Shown: positions 34,231 to 46,754 of the stretch, piece by piece
How the letters are laid out: the number at the start of each line of letters is the position of its first letter
Position numbering within the stretch: position 1 is the first letter of the stretch
From: Vitis vinifera
Lineage: Eukaryota; Streptophyta; Magnoliopsida; Vitales; Vitaceae
Direction of reading: 5' to 3'
Length of the DNA stretch: 64,000 nt
Assembly (NCBI RefSeq): GCF_030704535.1
Contig: NC_081812.1
Location: 20,621,501 to 20,685,500, forward strand
Position numbers and translations under genes: made by a program
Notes under the pieces: model-generated
The model's database searches: none
What the model saw: the letters and a program-made list of their open reading frames with translations, nothing else
Told to the model about the DNA's origin: nothing

Positions 34231-37200
34231 GTCAATTTCACAATCAGTGCAGCGAGCCCTCTGGTTTGTCTTATGAAACTTGGTAGTTGATTTCTTTAGG
34301 TATGTTGAATTGCCTGATTTCTTGATTGCTTGATTGCTTGACTGCTTTATGTTGATTATTAGAATACTCAATTGGGATCGTTTTGTTGTTTGTTGGATTG
34401 GTGTTTATTTAAGAATTGAATGGTTAATGTTTGATCATTTTTTATTTTGCTCCAATCCAGATGCTGTGTATTTTTTTGTTCTTCCTTTTATTTTATTTTA
34501 TTTTTTTAATTTTCTAATATGGGTTGGATCTCATATATCCCTGATTTGCTATATGAGTGCTTAATAAATCAGGAATTGTAACTGCAACGGTCACTTGAAT
34601 CATAGCCATGAGACAGAGGGACAGATACCATTTTTGTGGGTCACCTAACTATTTATTAAGACTAATAATTTGATTTAGAAAAATTCAATCTACCGTTGAG
34701 CGCACATTAAATGATCAAATTTGAGCAAACACCGAATCTTGGAGCCAGTTCAGGATTTGCAGTTGGAGCTTTGGATTCTTTCCTTGTTTCAGGGGTCTTG
34801 TTAGGGAAGGTAGTAGTGTATGTTTTCAGGTGGATGGGAAATTTGCTATCAAGTCCTATTACACTGTTTTCTACAGGGTGGGGTGAGGATTTCCTTGGAA
34901 AGAGATTTAGCATATTGCAGTTCCGCAGAAAGTTTCTTTCTTTATGCAGATTTAACCTGTTTCACATTAAGGGGTTACGTGAATACCAAGTCCTGACAGT
35001 TTGTATGTGTAAGGAAGTGATGAAGAGTGTAGATCATCTTTTCCCGCCTAGTGGATTGGGAAGTGTATTCTATCTGTCACTTTCTGCTTGGCAGGCAGTG
35101 ATCCTTCAAAAAACTTGTTATTGGCTTGTGTTGGTGATTTTTGTATATGTCCCTTCCTGTGGGGTTTCATAAATTTTGGCACACTGCTGTAGCACTCATT
35201 TTACTCACTAAAAAAAGGGCTGTCATAGAAGGTTTATTTGAAGGAAGAAGCAGGGAATTTGAATAGCACCCCCATGTTTGCTTGGTTTGGATAAGAAAAG
35301 TGAAAGAACCTTTGAAAGCCTTGAGTGGCTAGTGGAACACCCTGCCATTACTTGGCTTGCACTCATGAAGTATACCGTACTTCAAGATCAAGGTCACGGC
35401 TGCAGATGCAGATGTAGTTGCTATATAACTTCATTGGGTTTAGTGGACATTATGCCTGGGACCACACCAAAGTTGTGCATTGTTTTTATTAGGCTGATAA
35501 ATTTCTAGAATCTCACCAACATGAATGTTTTGATCCCATAATTCTCATATATTACTGATTTTGTTTTTTCTATTTTCTTGAGCTAAATTTTACGTAACCT
35601 ACTAGAAGTTGAAGAGGGTTATCCCAAGGTTTCTGGGAAAATCACCGGTGGCACAGAGCCTTGCATTAGGTAACTTTTATGCACACCTGCTTGCTATATG
35701 AATAACCAAGCATTCCTGGTATTTGTGGATTTGATGTGCCATTTTAAGCATTAAAAGTTGCCTACAGGTGCTATGACCCTATTGATATAGGTCACTTGCA
35801 ATATAGGGGATTCCATATTGTCTTTCATTCTCCTGGTTCTGATGTTCTATATCAAAACTTGTTTCTTCTCCAAAAGAAAAAGTGTCTAGTGCACTCTATC
35901 ATAAGGTCAACATGTGGCCTAGTCAGGCCAAATTCAGGGCAATCAACTTGTTCTGAAGTTTATTTGGGACCCTAAACAAGCCTTTCTTAAGCATGCATGC
36001 AAAAATGAAGAATCATTCTAAATAGACATGGTAAAAGTTTAGCTATATTTGAATGATACTTACATGATGTCCAATTCAAAGTTGGCACCTAAAGGAGCAT
36101 CTATGGAGATATAATTTTTGTAGCTGTGGGCACTTTAACCCATTGTAGTAGGATATAAAGGAAACCTCTGAAGTAGGCCACTGCTTGTTTGAAGTCTTTC
36201 TTTAGGTTGGTTGAGGTGAGGTGACTCTTTTGAATTTTAGATGATGAATCACCGTCTCTCCCCAGCTTCCTCCTAGCAACCCACCCCCTGAGATCCATAA
36301 TTTTCCATACAATTCTTGAATGTGAAAAAATATCCTCCTTTTGATTTACATTCACTTGGTTTTGTCACTTCCATTCATTTTTGGGATTTTTGAATGCTCC
36401 CAATGTTTTTATCAGTAATTCCTTAATTTCTAATTATTTCAAGGCTGACCATGTGTCTGATAAAAAACAGGAGTAAAGGAGTTATCATAATTGATATGCT
36501 GTATCCTATTTTAGTTTTCTTTGTTAAAAATTTTGAGTTGCGTACTGCAGGGTAGTCTTCCTACTCAACTTTTGCACAAACTATAGGTTAATGCCTAATC
36601 CTAAGTTAACTAAGAAACTCAAGAAAATGTGTGTTGATTTTGTTTGAAAGCCAGAGTAATTGTAAAGTTTCAATTTCTTTGTTTTACTTCAATTTATCAG
36701 CAATATGTGGTATGCATGAGAATAGGCATGGTCTCCCTGGGAAAAAGCACCCCAGACTCTTGCAATTTTCTATCTTCTACATTACTGGTATGGAATAACA
36801 ACTCTAGTTTTATCACCCTGCAGCATGATCAGCGTGCGAAACACAACATGGAGTAAGCTCTACATGGGACCTGGAAATCCAGAGCCATCTCTAATTCTAG
36901 TTTGGATCAGCAAATGGGCTCTTGAACTGCTGGTTCATATTATATCAATGTCATAAGAAAACGGCCTGGTTGTCTTTAAAGCTTGGTTTTCTTTCAGTTG
37001 ATTGAGCAATGGGAGTAACGCTGTTGACAGAATTGTATAGCAAAGATGTATTATAATGTTATTGATGTACTCAAATTTGGTGGCTACGAAATCTACTTGA
37101 TCTTGTTTCGGTTTTCATCCTGCTTACTGCACCAGCAATTTCCAGTCACTCCGTCCTCTAAAGCCTAATTGAAGTTGGAAGTTTTTAGAAGGCTTTGCCC

Positions 37201-37600
37201 ATTACAAATGGAATGTACAATTAGCCTAGTTTAGTGCAATAGAATGCCGTTTTTTTCCTCTGGAGTTTGATAAAACGATCAAATATAAGGCTATGCATTG
37301 GCATGACCAAGTGAATCAGTGTGACCCTTATTTTTATTTATTATCAATATTATAAGATCATGACAGGTACCAAAGTCGGAGCATATCAATCTTCCATGGT
37401 AAGCTATTAAATGAGATCTATATGAAAATACAAACAAATGAAATCATTTTATGATTGATTATTACTTGTCCCCTTGCAACAGATGGCAATTATGACAAAG
37501 AAATCACATGAATTACATGAGTGAGTTTGAAGTCGGAAAAAAGCCAAGGCCCTAGAACTTTCTGAGTTCGACTATCATAGATACTACTCCCTAGTTTGTT
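34231..37600. other. Non-coding stretch: probable 3'-UTR/introns of the small-peptide gene, then spacer
   Basis: No family-like coding exon is seen. The plus-strand open frame at 34711-35172 (153 codons) has no recognisable domain. An acceptor-like CCCTGCAG near 36815-36823 precedes a stretch without open frames that could be a last non-coding exon. The rest looks like unique spacer. Confidence 0.4.
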
Positions 37601-37645
37601 AAACGATATCGTTTTAAGGCACCTGGAAAGAAACGGCACCGTTTT
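37601..37645. promoter_or_regulatory. Paired palindromes upstream of the PPR gene
   Basis: AAACGATATCGTTT (37601-37614) is a perfect 14-base palindrome. AAACGGCACCGTTT (37632-37645) is a near palindrome 17 bases further on. They lie about 85-130 bases before the PPR start codon, in a core-promoter position. A shared binding factor is inference. Confidence 0.4.
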
Positions 37646-37729
37646 CGGCCCTTCTGCAATACTTGACCGTTGCCTGTCCTTATAATCTTTCCCTAGCTTT
37701 GATTAGTTGATTTTCAAGCAAAGGCTGAA

Positions 37730-39682
37730 ATGTTGGCACTTTCTCGAGTGGCAGACGTTGGCAATTTTACCAGAATGCCCTTTTTGATTTGTGTTCAAAT
37801 CACTATTCCCGCCCTAATCAATCTCAAGCTTCTGCGGATACCCGGATTTTATCTTTACCACTCCATCAATGATTACAGAACTGCCAAAATCTCGATACCT
37901 AGAAAAGATTTCACGGTTGATGGAAATGTGGCACGGTGTAATTGGATGATCACCAACCTCAGCAAAGATGGACGAATTATGGAAGCACGAAGACTGTTCG
38001 ATGAAATGCGTGAGCCGGATGTGATTACTTGGACAACTGTGATATCAGGTTATATCAAATGTGGAATGATTGAAGAAGCGAGGAGGCTGTTTGATAGAGT
38101 GGATGCGAAGAAGAATGTGGTTACCTGGACAGCTATGGTTGGTGGGTATATAAGGTCGAATAAGATTTCCGATGCGGAGAAGTTGTTTAATGAGATGCCT
38201 AACAAGAATGTGGTTTCTTGGAACACTATGATTGATGGGTATGCCCAAAATGGTCGAATTGATTCGGCTATGTACCTTTTTGAGAAAATGCCGGAGAGGA
38301 ATGTGGTTTCTTGGAACACGGTTATGTCTATGCTGGCTCAGTGTGGGAGAATTGAGGAGGCACGGAGGCTCTTTGATCGGATGCCTGAAAGGGACGTGAT
38401 TTCTTGGACTGCCATGATTGCTGGGTTGTCAAAAAATGGGAGGATCGATGAAGCTAGGCTGCTTTTTGACAGAATGCCAGAGCGCAATGTGGTTTCATGG
38501 AATGCGATGATTACAGGTTATGCCCAGAACTTGAGATTGGATGAAGCTCTTGATTTGTTTGAGAGGATGCCCGAGAGGGATCTTCCTTCATGGAATACAA
38601 TGATCACAGGTCTTATTCAGAATGGGGATCTAAGGAGAGCAAGGAAGTTGTTCAATGAAATGCCTAAAAAAAATGTCATCTCTTGGACTACTATGATCAC
38701 TGGCTGTGTCCAAGAAGGAGAGAGTGAAGAAGCCTTAAAAATATTTTCAAGGATGCTGTCAACGAATGGGGCAAAGCCTAATCAAGGAACTTTTGTGAGT
38801 GTTTTGGGTGCTTGTAGTAACTTAGCTGGTCTTGGTGAGGGACAACAGGTTCATCAGATAATAAGTAAAACTGTCTATCAAGATAGCACATTTGTGGTAT
38901 CGGCGCTCATAAACATGTATTCAAAATGTGGAGAGTTGGGGACTGCTAGGAAGATGTTTGATGATGGGATGACTAGCCAGAGGGATTTGGTTTCTTGGAA
39001 TGGTATAATTGCAGCTTATGCCCATCATGGATATGGTAAAGAAGCTATCAACTTTTTCAAAGAAATGCGAAAATCTGGGTTCAAACCTGATGATGTCACC
39101 TATGTGGGGTTGCTCTCTGCGTGCAGTCATGCTGGCTTGGTGGAGGAGGGGCTAAAGTACTTTGATGAGCTTGTGAAAGATAGGTCCATACTAGTAAGAG
39201 AAGATCACTATGCATGTTTGGTTGATCTATGTGGTCGGGCAGGGAGGCTCAAGGAGGCTTTTGGTTTCATTGAGCGGCTTGAGACCAAGCCATCAGCACG
39301 TGTCTGGGGCGCTCTTCTTGCCGGATGTAATGTTCATGCAAATGTGAAGATAGGGAAACAGGCTGCAAAGAAGCTTTTAGAGGTGGAGCCAGAGAATGCA
39401 GGCACTTATTTGCTGCTCTCAAACATATATGCATCAACTGGGAAATGGAGAGAAGCTGCGAGAGTGAGGTTGAAGATGAAGGACAAGGGTTTGAAGAAGC
39501 AGCCTGGCTGCAGCTGGATTGAAGTTGGCAACAGGGTTCATGTATTTGTAGTTGGCGATAAGTCTCATTCACAATCTAAGCTTATTTATTCTTTACTCCG
39601 CGATCTTCATTCAAAGATGAAGAAGGCTGGGTACGAACCGAATAATGATTTTATATCGGATGAGGATTTCTCATTAACATAA
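37730..39682 (+). CDS. PLS-class PPR protein of E+ type (At2g35030-like), 650 aa
   Basis: An intronless sequence-specific RNA-binding protein, expected in mitochondria, acting in C-to-U editing or another RNA step. The first 50 or so residues lack acidic clusters and could serve as targeting sequence. From residue about 65 there are about a dozen tandem PPR motifs, many with VVSWNTMIDGYAQNGRID-type P and S units. E and E+ motifs follow at about 510-640 (ARVWGALLAGCNVHANVKIG, then AGTYLLLSNIYAS, then KKQPGCSWIEV). The protein ends ISDEDFSLT and has no DYW deaminase domain, so it would need one supplied by a partner for editing. The order and spacing closely resemble Arabidopsis At2g35030. Met16 is an alternative start. 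Confidence 0.93.
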   Translation: MLALSRVADVGNFTRMPFLICVQITIPALINLKLLRIPGFYLYHSINDYRTAKISIPRKDFTVDGNVARCNWMITNLSKDGRIMEARRLFDEMREPDVITWTTVISGYIKCGMIEEARRLFDRVDAKKNVVTWTAMVGGYIRSNKISDAEKLFNEMPNKNVVSWNTMIDGYAQNGRIDSAMYLFEKMPERNVVSWNTVMSMLAQCGRIEEARRLFDRMPERDVISWTAMIAGLSKNGRIDEARLLFDRMPERNVVSWNAMITGYAQNLRLDEALDLFERMPERDLPSWNTMITGLIQNGDLRRARKLFNEMPKKNVISWTTMITGCVQEGESEEALKIFSRMLSTNGAKPNQGTFVSVLGACSNLAGLGEGQQVHQIISKTVYQDSTFVVSALINMYSKCGELGTARKMFDDGMTSQRDLVSWNGIIAAYAHHGYGKEAINFFKEMRKSGFKPDDVTYVGLLSACSHAGLVEEGLKYFDELVKDRSILVREDHYACLVDLCGRAGRLKEAFGFIERLETKPSARVWGALLAGCNVHANVKIGKQAAKKLLEVEPENAGTYLLLSNIYASTGKWREAARVRLKMKDKGLKKQPGCSWIEVGNRVHVFVVGDKSHSQSKLIYSLLRDLHSKMKKAGYEPNNDFISDEDFSLT

Positions 39683-40719
39683 TGAAGTTCCAAACTTGAG
39701 AAGTTGATGGTATATTCTAGAATGGCACTCAGCATTGAAGATTATGCAACAGAGTGATGTGATGTTGGCGGTATTTTATAGTAATCCAAAATGCGGCGCT
39801 AAATTAATGATGATCCCTGATAGAGGTTCAATCTATATACTCGATGCATCTAATTATCCAAAGAAGATAAGCAATTTAGCACCAGCTCTCTCTATGCTAT
39901 ACAGTGTCTTACATGTTGTAAGTTAGGAAGTTGAACTCATCCTCTGCAATATTTGTTTTCATTCCTTGGACACAACTTTTTTTTAACTGTCTCTTGTGAA
40001 AAGGCCAATAGTTTCGAGTTATTGGTCATCAAAAGGAGTGATTGTGAACCGAAGCAGGTCCACGTGGGCGTTGTAGAGATATCCTTTTCCCTTGTGAAAA
40101 GGGAACAATAATTGGGCGGGAACAACAATGACCTTACTGGAACAGCCCCACTTCTTAGCAAGACATTGAGGTCGGTCTGGGTGAAGCAGGGCCAAGATGG
40201 TGCCCGTGTGGTCCTTCATTTATCATACGTCCATTTCAATCTGCTGGTTAGGGTACAGATGATGCCTGCTTTTTATATTTTTCTGGTAAGACGCATTGTG
40301 CTTTGTTTCTTTGAATCATGGTCGTGTTGATGATTCCAGATCAACTCCCACTCTACAAATATACCCAAATCTCAGATCGGCCCATTGGCTTTACCTTCGC
40401 TCATACTTTAATCATTGAGACAAATTATAATCAATAGTTATATGGAATTTGATCATTCCAATTTGATATCCAGTCAAAAATTAGTACCCCGATTTCTTGG
40501 AAGATAAATTGCCGTGGTGGTAATCGAGGAAATAATAGGTGTTTTCTGTAAGGATACTATATACCAACACAATTTTGAGTACCGAATCAATCATTTACCT
40601 TCTCATCCATGAGATTCTTCCTATTCTTAATTACGAAATATCCTAAAAAGAGGGACATTATTTCACTAGTTATTGTTGTTATACCATTATACAAGACACA
40701 TTGAACGGATATATGCCTA
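39683..40719. other. PPR 3' region and spacer
   Basis: The first few hundred bases are probably the PPR 3' UTR. No other gene is recognised. Short open frames here lack domain features. Confidence 0.5.
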
Positions 40720-40976
40720 AAGTTACGTTTGATTCTGGAAATGATAAGTAAAGAAAATGATTTTATCATATTTGATTTTAATATAAATTTTTTTAAAAAA
40801 TAAATATAATTAAAATTAGTTAAAATTTTACATATTTTAAAATTATTTAATCTTTATATAATAAAATAAATAAATAAAATAAATTTAAAAGAATATATAA
40901 AAATAATTTATTAATTTTAAATCTATTTTTTATTTTTTATTTTTTACATTTTTCTAGAACCAACCTTAACCAATAA
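40720..40976. mobile_element. MITE-like element with imperfect terminal inverted repeats
   Basis: The left end GTTACGTTTGATTCTGGAAA and the complement of the right end TTTTTCTAGAACCAACCTTAAC form inverted repeats of about 22 bases around A/T-only DNA. The target duplication is not clear. Confidence 0.45.
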
Positions 40977-42052
40977 TAGTTTGGATAGATTATTTCATGT
41001 GAATGTTTTCAACCTACTTTACAGCAAACACATGGCCATGGGACTCACCTTGCACCATTCTCTTTCCCATCTGGTCTGTCCTGATGTTTTTATTTTTGGA
41101 ATTGTTAGGAAAACTAGTAGCCTAGTAGGAGGGTGGTTCAGATCATCCAAATCCAGTCATCATTTCATTTTATTTTATTATTATTATTTTTTTGTTTTAT
41201 AAGAATTTTAAGTGGGACGTCCAACACTTTGATTAACACACAAGAAAACTGTTCCAACCAAGTCCAAATTAAATAGGGGTCTTTTGTAGCATCTCCAACC
41301 AGCAAAATGAACATTAGAGGGAAAATCAGAAAATGGCAAAAAGCCTTGACTTGGGTGCATCTGCTCTGTCAAACCAAATCCTGGCAACTAATTATGAAAG
41401 CAGTAATTGAAATGAAGAGTGGCACCACCACATCAAAATTACCGGTTTAAGCGGTTTGGAAGTAAATGAGCATAATTGCAGTATTTATAGTCTTATTTAT
41501 AGATAATTTTTTCATGCATGAATTATTGTCTCCAATTTCAGATAGTCATTAAAAAATGTTCGGTTCTGACTTCTGATACAAAAAGAGCAACTTTTTTCGT
41601 CTTTAATTCACTTGGTATGTCATGATCAAGAATATTTTGAAATATTTTTTTTCCGATATTTTAGCCTGAGATATTATGATGTATCCAGTCTTGCGAGTGG
41701 ATAAGAAAAGGCCTTAATTGAAAAAAACAAAATTCAAAGGAGAAAAAAAAAATATAGGGAGTATTTGAAGAACTGGTAATCAATTCAAACAACCGCCTCG
41801 CTTTCCACAGTGCATTGATTTCGTCATCTCTCCCAACACTTCTGAAAGCATCTTCCCACCAACACGATACATCACATTCTCTCTCTACGCTCAGAAAATC
41901 CTCAAAAAGCCTAGGAGAGAAAGAGTGGTGGTAGGGAAGGAAAAAAAGCAGGATAGAGAGAGAAAAAGTAGAAGAGATTCTCTTAGTAGAGAGAAAGAAA
42001 GAAAAAGGGGGAGAAGCATCATTGCTTTCTTTCCTTGTTCATCCCTTCATTC
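40977..42052. other. Spacer and 5' leader of the glutaredoxin-like gene
   Basis: No gene is recognised in 40977-41880. From about 41880 a CT-rich then GA-rich stretch (GGAGAGAAAG, AGAGAGAGAAAAAG) forms the likely 5' leader directly before the start at 42053. Confidence 0.45.
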
Positions 42053-43234
42053 ATGGGTTGCTCTGCTTCAAGACCCAATACCCTTTTGCCCAGACCCTCA
42101 GAAGAAGCTTCGTTTTCTTCTTCTTCACAAGGTTCTTCTTCGTCTTCTTCTTCTTCCTTGCAGTCTTCAGCGCCAATTTCAAGAACCCTTTCTCTTCCAA
42201 CTCCTCTAGTGCATCACCCGCCTCTCAAGAAAGGTGATACTCATCACCTTGTCTCTCTCACTTCCACCACCTATGGTTCTCTTGTCCTCACGGACCCAAA
42301 CCCTAAGTTAAACGGCCAGGATTGTTCCGTCCGGTCCCCGCCACCGGCCCACAGCAAAACCCTAGGAGACTCAATAGAGTTTTCGTCTCCAGACTCTGTT
42401 ATCAACACGTGGGAACTCATGGACGGCCTTGACGACTTCGATTTGGATTCCGATTCATCAATCTACAGTCATGTAATCGTCTCCCCGAAAAAGCCCGTTT
42501 CTCATCGGTACTCAGATTGTAATGGGTCCGTGAAGAAGCTGTGTGATTCATTTGAAGTAGTGGAGTTTCAAGATTTAGTGGAGGATAAGACCTCGAAGCC
42601 GTTGTGGAAGCATTTATCTGAGGAATCGTTGCTAGCGAAAATGGACTCAAATGTGGTTTCGAGTTATAGGCGGGCACTGTCTTCAAGGCAATTGGGGTAT
42701 AATCATCTCAAACCCATCAGGTCTTTGGGGTCTAGTCCTTTGAATTCTTCACTGTCAAATATTCGGTTCCATTTACCAGGCGCAGAAGACAGAGTTGTGT
42801 TGTATTTCACCAGTCTGAGAGGAATTCGAAAGACGTATGAAGATTGTTGTGCCGTTCGAATGATCCTACGGGGCTTCAGGGTTATGGTTGATGAGAGAGA
42901 CATTTCAATGGACTCCAACTATAGAAAAGAATTGCAGAATGTATTTGGAGGCAAAGTGGTGAGTTTGCCACAGGTGTTTATTCGAGGGAAGTACATCGGG
43001 GGAGCAGAAGAGATTAAGCAACTTAATGAGGTTGGAGAATTGGGGAAGTATTTGGAAGGATTTCCAGTTAGAGAGACTGGGTTTGTTTGTGAGAGTTGTG
43101 GGGATGCTAGATTTGTACCATGCCCAAATTGTAATGGCAGTAGAAAGATTTTTGAGGAAGAAGATGGACAGCAGAGAAGGTGCCCAGAATGCAATGAGAA
43201 TGGGTTGATTCGGTGCCCCGGCTGCTGCTCATGA
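42053..43234 (+). CDS. Glutaredoxin-domain protein with C-terminal Cys-rich finger, 393 aa
   Basis: A plant glutaredoxin-like protein of the At3g28850/At5g39865 type, single exon. I chose ATG 42053 over an in-frame ATG at 42035 because it gives MGCSASRP, a strong N-myristoylation and palmitoylation signal typical of the family. A Ser-rich, probably disordered region follows. The glutaredoxin fold spans about residues 245-350 ([19 protein letters not shown], then [17 protein letters not shown]). The usual active-site CxxC is replaced by TSLRGIR, so classical disulfide reductase activity is unlikely. The C-terminus has four CxxC knuckles (CESC, CPNC, CPEC, CPGC), like a DnaJ-type zinc finger. 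A plus-strand AATAAA lies at 43421-43426. Confidence 0.93.
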   Translation: MGCSASRPNTLLPRPSEEASFSSSSQGSSSSSSSSLQSSAPISRTLSLPTPLVHHPPLKKGDTHHLVSLTSTTYGSLVLTDPNPKLNGQDCSVRSPPPAHSKTLGDSIEFSSPDSVINTWELMDGLDDFDLDSDSSIYSHVIVSPKKPVSHRYSDCNGSVKKLCDSFEVVEFQDLVEDKTSKPLWKHLSEESLLAKMDSNVVSSYRRALSSRQLGYNHLKPIRSLGSSPLNSSLSNIRFHLPGAEDRVVLYFTSLRGIRKTYEDCCAVRMILRGFRVMVDERDISMDSNYRKELQNVFGGKVVSLPQVFIRGKYIGGAEEIKQLNEVGELGKYLEGFPVRETGFVCESCGDARFVPCPNCNGSRKIFEEEDGQQRRCPECNENGLIRCPGCCS

Positions 43235-43691
43235 ATGCCAAGGCCACCAGTGACATGCATATTTTGGTATTTGCCATGAATTTCTGAGATATGCTATCAT
43301 CACTGCTATGAATCTCTGTTTGTTTAGGGTTTTGTATGAAACTTTGTTTCTTTTGATATTTCTATTTTGTTTTTAGCAGTTGGGTATTCTTGTTCATTGT
43401 CCCTTTGAACAGCATTAAGAAATAAAAAAGTAAAAATTAAAAAATTATATGATCCTTCACTCTTTTGCAGAAGAGTTTGTGAAACAGATACTTATTTTAG
43501 ATCTGTTCAATTGTTTCTGCATCTTCTTGGGAATGCAAGCTGTCTCTCTGTTAAACATATTGAAGTTACATGTTGCTTTGGGAAACATTAAAGATGAACT
43601 CTGTTTACTTGGTTCATTGTGTTGATTGCTTTTAATGAACTCTTTTTCTTTTCCCTTCTTGTGTAGGGGAATCCGATTTTGGATTCAATAG

Positions 43692-43764
43692 GTCCATGTT
43701 ACACTCATATGGTAATTTACCTGTCCATGTTACACCCATATGGTAATTTACCTGTCCATGTTAC
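43692..43764. repeat. 31-bp tandem repeat, 2.3 copies
   Basis: GTCCATGTTACACTCATATG and the next 11 bases repeat with a period of 31 from 43692, 43723 and 43754. One base differs between the full units. It lies just before the left copy of the 2.4 kb direct repeat. Confidence 0.85.
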
Positions 43765-43818
43765 TTCCAAATTGCTTCTCTCTGAATTTAATTTGAAACT
43801 CTGTTCTACTGTTCTGTT

Positions 43819-46250
43819 TGGTAGTCACAAATATATTTATGTTTCCGAAATTTACTTGTACATAGGCAAACGACAATAACCTAGGAAAAGTTTTGGCTCT
43901 ATGTGTGTGGGTGCATGCAGAACAGCTATACATTGTTGTCTTTGATGTTCAAGTTGAGAATGCACCAGCACTATGAAAACAATATGACAATGATGCATGA
44001 GGAATTACCAAGTAGTGAAGAAATTAGTCATGAACTCACTATGTAAAGAATACTTTGATGGGGATGTTAAGGATTCCCTTGCAAATGTTTAGACCAGTGT
44101 AAAACACATATGCTCAGGTTGTCATGTTAAGAATTTAATGCCATGAAAATCACAACCTTTATACTCCATTATTTTTCCATTTACCATTGGATCAATCATT
44201 GGGCCCCATAATGGAAAGTGATAATGGACTACAGCTCTATTTATATGGAAGCATTTGCATAATTGATATGGGTGGGTGCGGATCACACAAACATTATCCT
44301 AAATGATTGAGACACAGAAATTAGGACTGAGTCAAGAAGGCGTGCTATTATTATTTCCCTGAAGAATATCTCTATGGTGCACGAGGGTTTTAACCTTGTT
44401 ACTATATGGATTTTTTAATTTATTTATTTTTTGGCATGGACCTTTTGGATGCATATTACAAATCGGGGCAGGCAGACATTATTTTGGACGCTGCAAATTT
44501 GTACTTTTTCTGGGGTCTAAATTTGTCTGGCCTTTCGTTGTATAAAATATGGACAGAAGCTTAGGTTTTTGTATTGTTGAGAGGTTCATTTCCGTGGTAG
44601 AAGTTAGATGAAGGTAGAAGCTAAGTATTTTTTATGCTGACCCTGGATATGAATATTAGGTGTGCATAAAATTTGTTTCTTATGGATTCACTCCTTGCTT
44701 GGTAGGTATTGGGTAGGGGAACATGTGATTGCAGCTATACGTAGACAATCAGTTGGGCCTATAAAAAATATATTTAAAATAAATAAATAAATTGAGTTGG
44801 GCAAGTTGGACAACTTGATTCAGCTTGCTCATATGGCTGTGCCATAAAAGGTGTTCTCGTTCATGTTTGTCACCTGAATTGAAGCGAAAGGCTTAATGAG
44901 AGTCTATGCATGCTAGATATAGCTTACAACAAAATTAAATAGTCGTTGCTTCCGGATTTTCAAATTGATCCTTAGGTTGAGTTGTTTTGATTTGCAATAG
45001 AGGCTTCATTTTTCAATTCCACTTTCCAGTTTGTAAGAGCAAATGTCAACTTCAAATAATTTTCATTTTCTAAGTTCACCTGTACACTGAACCCACCCCC
45101 AACCCCAACCCCACAGTTACCTGCCAACTTGGTTGACTCCTCTTTTGTTGTTCCCTGCTTCTTCAGGCACCTCCAGTGTGCCAGAGACTTGGAAGGGCTT
45201 GTCAGATCACACAAGTTTGCATATTTGTATGGTTTTATAGTATATTTTATTTTCATCTATTTTTCTGACCATCTGACGTACATCTATCTATATGTAAAAT
45301 GCATTGCTTTTCTTCGTGGCCACTCAATGCTGATTAAGTACTCCAAGGTGATGTTTGTTTTCTTGCTATAGGCTTGGGCCATTGCCCTAACAAGCTCCCA
45401 GTACAAGAATCTTCTTTATAAATTCATCTTTCCTCTAGAATGGCAAAGTTTTACTAGATAACATTGATAAAATTAAATGGGTGAATACTTATTGCCTTGA
45501 TTGAGACCACTTCCAGTCATTATCCTTTTTTTTTTTAAAAAAAAATCTTATTTTTTCCATTGTGTCCTTTTTTAATGATGTGGTGAAATTAAATTCTTAT
45601 GACAAACATTTTTTTTTTTTTAAGCAAGTCCATTTTGTAAAACTATTTAAAAGGATAATACATTTAAATTACCCAAGAAATTTACGCCTTAATGGCCACC
45701 ATATTACAGAATAATCCTTAGATGTTGAACGGTCCAGAAGTTGTTGATAGATGAAGTGAGAAACGAGAATGGCTCCCATGGAGACACCATGGGACATGGT
45801 CAACTTTCAATCACCCAGCAAGCAGGTCAGCACCATGAATCGAGGGAGGGCAACCGGGCAAGGCTCCATCGGGTTCCAAAGCGTTCAGCCCCATTTCCCA
45901 GAAAGTGACAGATGCACCCACGGCTTCGCTGAGTTAACTCGCTAATTTCGTCCACGGGCAGTAGTGAAATTGGGAGCCTACAAACTGGGTTAATCTCCAT
46001 GGATTTAACAATTTTCTACCATTTTCATTGAGATCACGTTCATCGTAATTTGAGAGAATCTATAGGGTTTGAATTGAGCAATTTAGGGTCTTACATTAAA
46101 TTGAGAGAATTCCACTATTGATTTGAATTTGTGATCCTCTGTGTTTGTGTTGAAAGGTCTGCCGTGATTCAAATACTCGAAGAATCTATGAATTAAAGAT
46201 TGATTGCATGAGATGAGTTAATCTCGTGGACCCGGACTCAGTAAAACCAT
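43819..46250 (+). repeat. 2.4 kb direct repeat, left copy
   Basis: This segment recurs in the same orientation at 54857-57293 with high identity (single-base changes and small indels). It starts at TGGTAGTCACAAATATATT and ends at GTAAAACCAT. No recognised gene lies in it. Open frames present in both copies (for example 45256-44972 minus) are broken or shifted by indels between them, which argues against coding. This left copy lies between the glutaredoxin-like gene and the Pol V subunit gene and ends about 500 bases before the latter's start codon, so it may include distal promoter sequence. Confidence 0.93.
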
Positions 46251-46754
46251 CCTTTACAAATTGAGTTTTGATTAGTGGATTTTGAGTCCTCAAATGACTG
46301 TTTTTATTACTCATCATCACCGTTTTAAGTAGTTTTTGGAAACTACAGAATGATAAGCTGCGACTGAAAGGAGTTTAAGAAGTAAACCAATTAAATATAT
46401 TTATTTATTTTTGCTAGAAAAAAAAAAAAAGTTAAAATGACGTGGCAGCTCAGGTGCGTGACTGAAAGACAATAGATTTGGAGAACTATTTTTGTCTACT
46501 GGATCATAACTCATAAGATGGCAGTTGTTTTTCTAACCCCATCAAAGTAATTTTTTACATAAACTCCCAACCCTGGAGCAGCTTTCTCATATATCCGACG
46601 ACACCATTCTCTCAACTCCTCAACACAGTTACTATCCTGTCTCAGGGCCCTCGCGATCATCAGGTGGGACTTTCCTTTCCTTTTATGGTCAGACACCATC
46701 ACTCGCTGAGTGACTCAGTCAGTTATTCACTCACTCATTTTATTTAGGGTTTCA

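Noticed and set aside
34711-35172. 153-codon open frame on the plus strand
   Set aside because: The composition is Cys/Phe/Leu-rich without domain or targeting logic, and it lies in what appears to be intron or UTR of the small-peptide gene. No supporting signal was found.
38045-39572. Minus-strand open frames inside the PPR gene
   Set aside because: They are the antisense shadow of PPR repeats and have no independent signals.
43819-46250. Direct repeat as a DNA transposon with TGGT/ACCA ends
   Set aside because: Only four bases match as inverted ends, and no target duplication flanks either copy. This is within chance.
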